13,817 nucleotides of DNA from an uncultured Coriobacteriaceae bacterium (GTDB lineage Bacteria; Actinomycetota; Coriobacteriia; Coriobacteriales; Atopobiaceae). Below, one piece after another: positions 13,088 through 13,817 of this stretch. Below the pieces are notes generated by a model. That model saw nothing but the letters and a program-made list of their open reading frames with translations, searched no databases and was not told where the DNA came from. Each line of letters begins with the position of its first letter. Position 1 is the stretch's first letter. The stretch covers positions 1-13,817 of the forward strand of contig UWSJ01000049.1 in the NCBI GenBank assembly GCA_900549525.1, given 5' to 3'. A program made the position numbers and the translations under genes.

Positions 13088-13600
13088 TCACACCCCCAGG
13101 GATTGCTCGATGCTCAGTCTGTTCGTAATTCTACAGGCATCCTGGAACCCCCAGAACAACCCGGGCACGCTCGCTTGCCCGTCAGCGACGATAACGCTTT
13201 GCCCGGACAGCGGGACCGCCCACTTCGCACCCGTGCCGTCGAGGTCGAGGTGGACGTGAGACCCCACCACCACGCTCCCGTCCGGGTTCCGATGACGCAT
13301 GGTCTCCGGCTCGTCGGTATAGTCCACGCGGAGCAGGGCAGATTCGGCCCTGCGCGTCTGCATGGTCGCCTTCCTGTCGGGGGCAAGGCCCAGAATCACC
13401 GACGACGACCTCCTGCCCTCGAAGACATCGAGAAAGAACCTCGTCGCCCGTTCCTCCTCCGCGATCAGCTCGATACACAGCTTTTCCCCCGGAAGGGGCC
13501 ATCGCCGCTCGTAGACCCCGTCAACCACGTCCTTCGACATCTCGAGATACTCGCGCGCGAATGAGCTCATGTCATCCCACCCGAACAGGCTTCCGCTCAT
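13088..13600 (-). CDS. DUF6978-like protein
   Basis: A 170-residue soluble protein. Its middle and end follow the pattern I know for DUF6978: a PLPGEKLCIELIAEEE strand region (about 36-51), a basic middle (PDRKATMQTRRAESALLRVD), then HRNPDGSVVVGSHVHLDLDG and KWAVPL (about 103-132). The His- and Asp-rich HRNPDG...HVHLDLDG block is the most conserved-looking part. The ATG at 13598-13600 has an excellent GAGGAGG ribosome binding site. Its TGA lies within or next to the start of the DUF1828/1829 gene, so the two are translationally coupled, as in toxin-antitoxin or two-part defence modules. That reading is inference; no catalytic motif identifies either role. Confidence 0.7.
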   Translation of the reverse strand: MSGSLFGWDDMSSFAREYLEMSKDVVDGVYERRWPLPGEKLCIELIAEEERATRFFLDVFEGRRSSSVILGLAPDRKATMQTRRAESALLRVDYTDEPETMRHRNPDGSVVVGSHVHLDLDGTGAKWAVPLSGQSVIVADGQASVPGLFWGFQDACRITNRLSIEQSLGV

Positions 13601-13639
13601 TCATACCCTCCTCATTCAGCTCAGCACCCGGTTGTGAAG

Positions 13640-13817
13640 CTACAGCTCGCGCCACACTGGCCCCGGCTCCCACGCACCCGCCGCCTCACGGAGCAGCTTC
13701 ATGGCGGACGGGTCGTTGAGGTACTTCTCCCAGTCGCCCGTGAGCAAGTAGTAGTCGAGCCTTCAAGAGCTTCGCGGCAAGGTAGTCTTTCCCCTCGTCA
13801 AACGCCCTATAGTCCTG
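13640..13817 (-). pseudogene. 3' end of an unrecognised gene with an apparent frameshift (cut by window edge)
   Basis: The minus strand encodes DYRAFDEGKDYLAAKLLK entering from the edge, and, one frame over, LDYYLLTGDWEKYL, NDPSAMKLLREAAGAWEPG and PVWREL before TAG (13640-13642). Each part looks like normal protein, but they join only if one base is skipped near 13760-13761 (GG on the minus strand, in AAGGCTC). The first frame without the skip runs on into arginine/proline-rich, unlikely protein; the second has a TGA just upstream of its good stretch. It is therefore either a pseudogene, a sequencing error or, less likely, a programmed shift. It lies 39 bp upstream of the DUF6978-like gene on the same strand and may have been the first gene of that unit. 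I do not recognise the family. Confidence 0.6.

Overview
The window looks like a piece of the chromosome of a high-GC, sugar-fermenting Gram-positive actinobacterium, most likely class Coriobacteriia (Olsenella/Atopobium/Collinsella relatives). That placement is inferred from the high GC content, clear Shine-Dalgarno sites, a mannose-family PTS operon with a DeoR regulator, and the mix of genes. No rRNA or other marker gene fixes the genus.

Left part (1-6286), sugar uptake locus. On the minus strand a five-gene operon runs leftwards from about 4429: a class II ketose-bisphosphate aldolase, then PTS IIA, IIB, IIC and IID of the mannose/sorbose/N-acetylgalactosamine family. It ends in a strong hairpin plus U-tract at 591-624. 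Beyond it lie the stub of a Gfo/Idh/MocA oxidoreductase (415-570) and the 5' end of purH, cut by the window edge. Divergently, on the plus strand, are a DeoR-family regulator and an overlapping GNAT acetyltransferase. The 250-bp shared promoter region carries several TTTCG/CGAAA repeats that look like operators. A likely scheme is that the PTS imports and phosphorylates a hexose or amino sugar, the aldolase cleaves a later bisphosphate, and the DeoR protein senses a phosphorylated intermediate. The substrate cannot be read from the sequence, and no kinase, isomerase or deacetylase is present here.

Middle part (6287-10855), housekeeping genes. A convergent, gene-free stretch (6287-6802) holds two copies of a 28-bp direct repeat. 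It is followed by a secreted or membrane DUF2207 protein with a poly-glycine tail (minus), a ferritin (plus) with a good terminator, GluQ (glutamyl-queuosine tRNA synthetase, plus) that may be leaderless, and tRNA-Arg(ACG) with its own terminator (minus).

Right part (10978-13817), one end of an integrative element. A tRNA terminator and the last 27 nt of a tRNA-Ser-like gene (T arm, acceptor, CCA) sit directly next to a tyrosine recombinase. This is the expected footprint of an element inserted in a tRNA gene, with the element extending right past the window. Its visible cargo, all minus strand, is a two-gene overlapping pair (a DUF6978-like protein and a DUF1828/DUF1829 protein), preceded by the 3' end of an unrecognised gene that appears frameshifted. 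This cargo is the best candidate for a poorly described system in the window.
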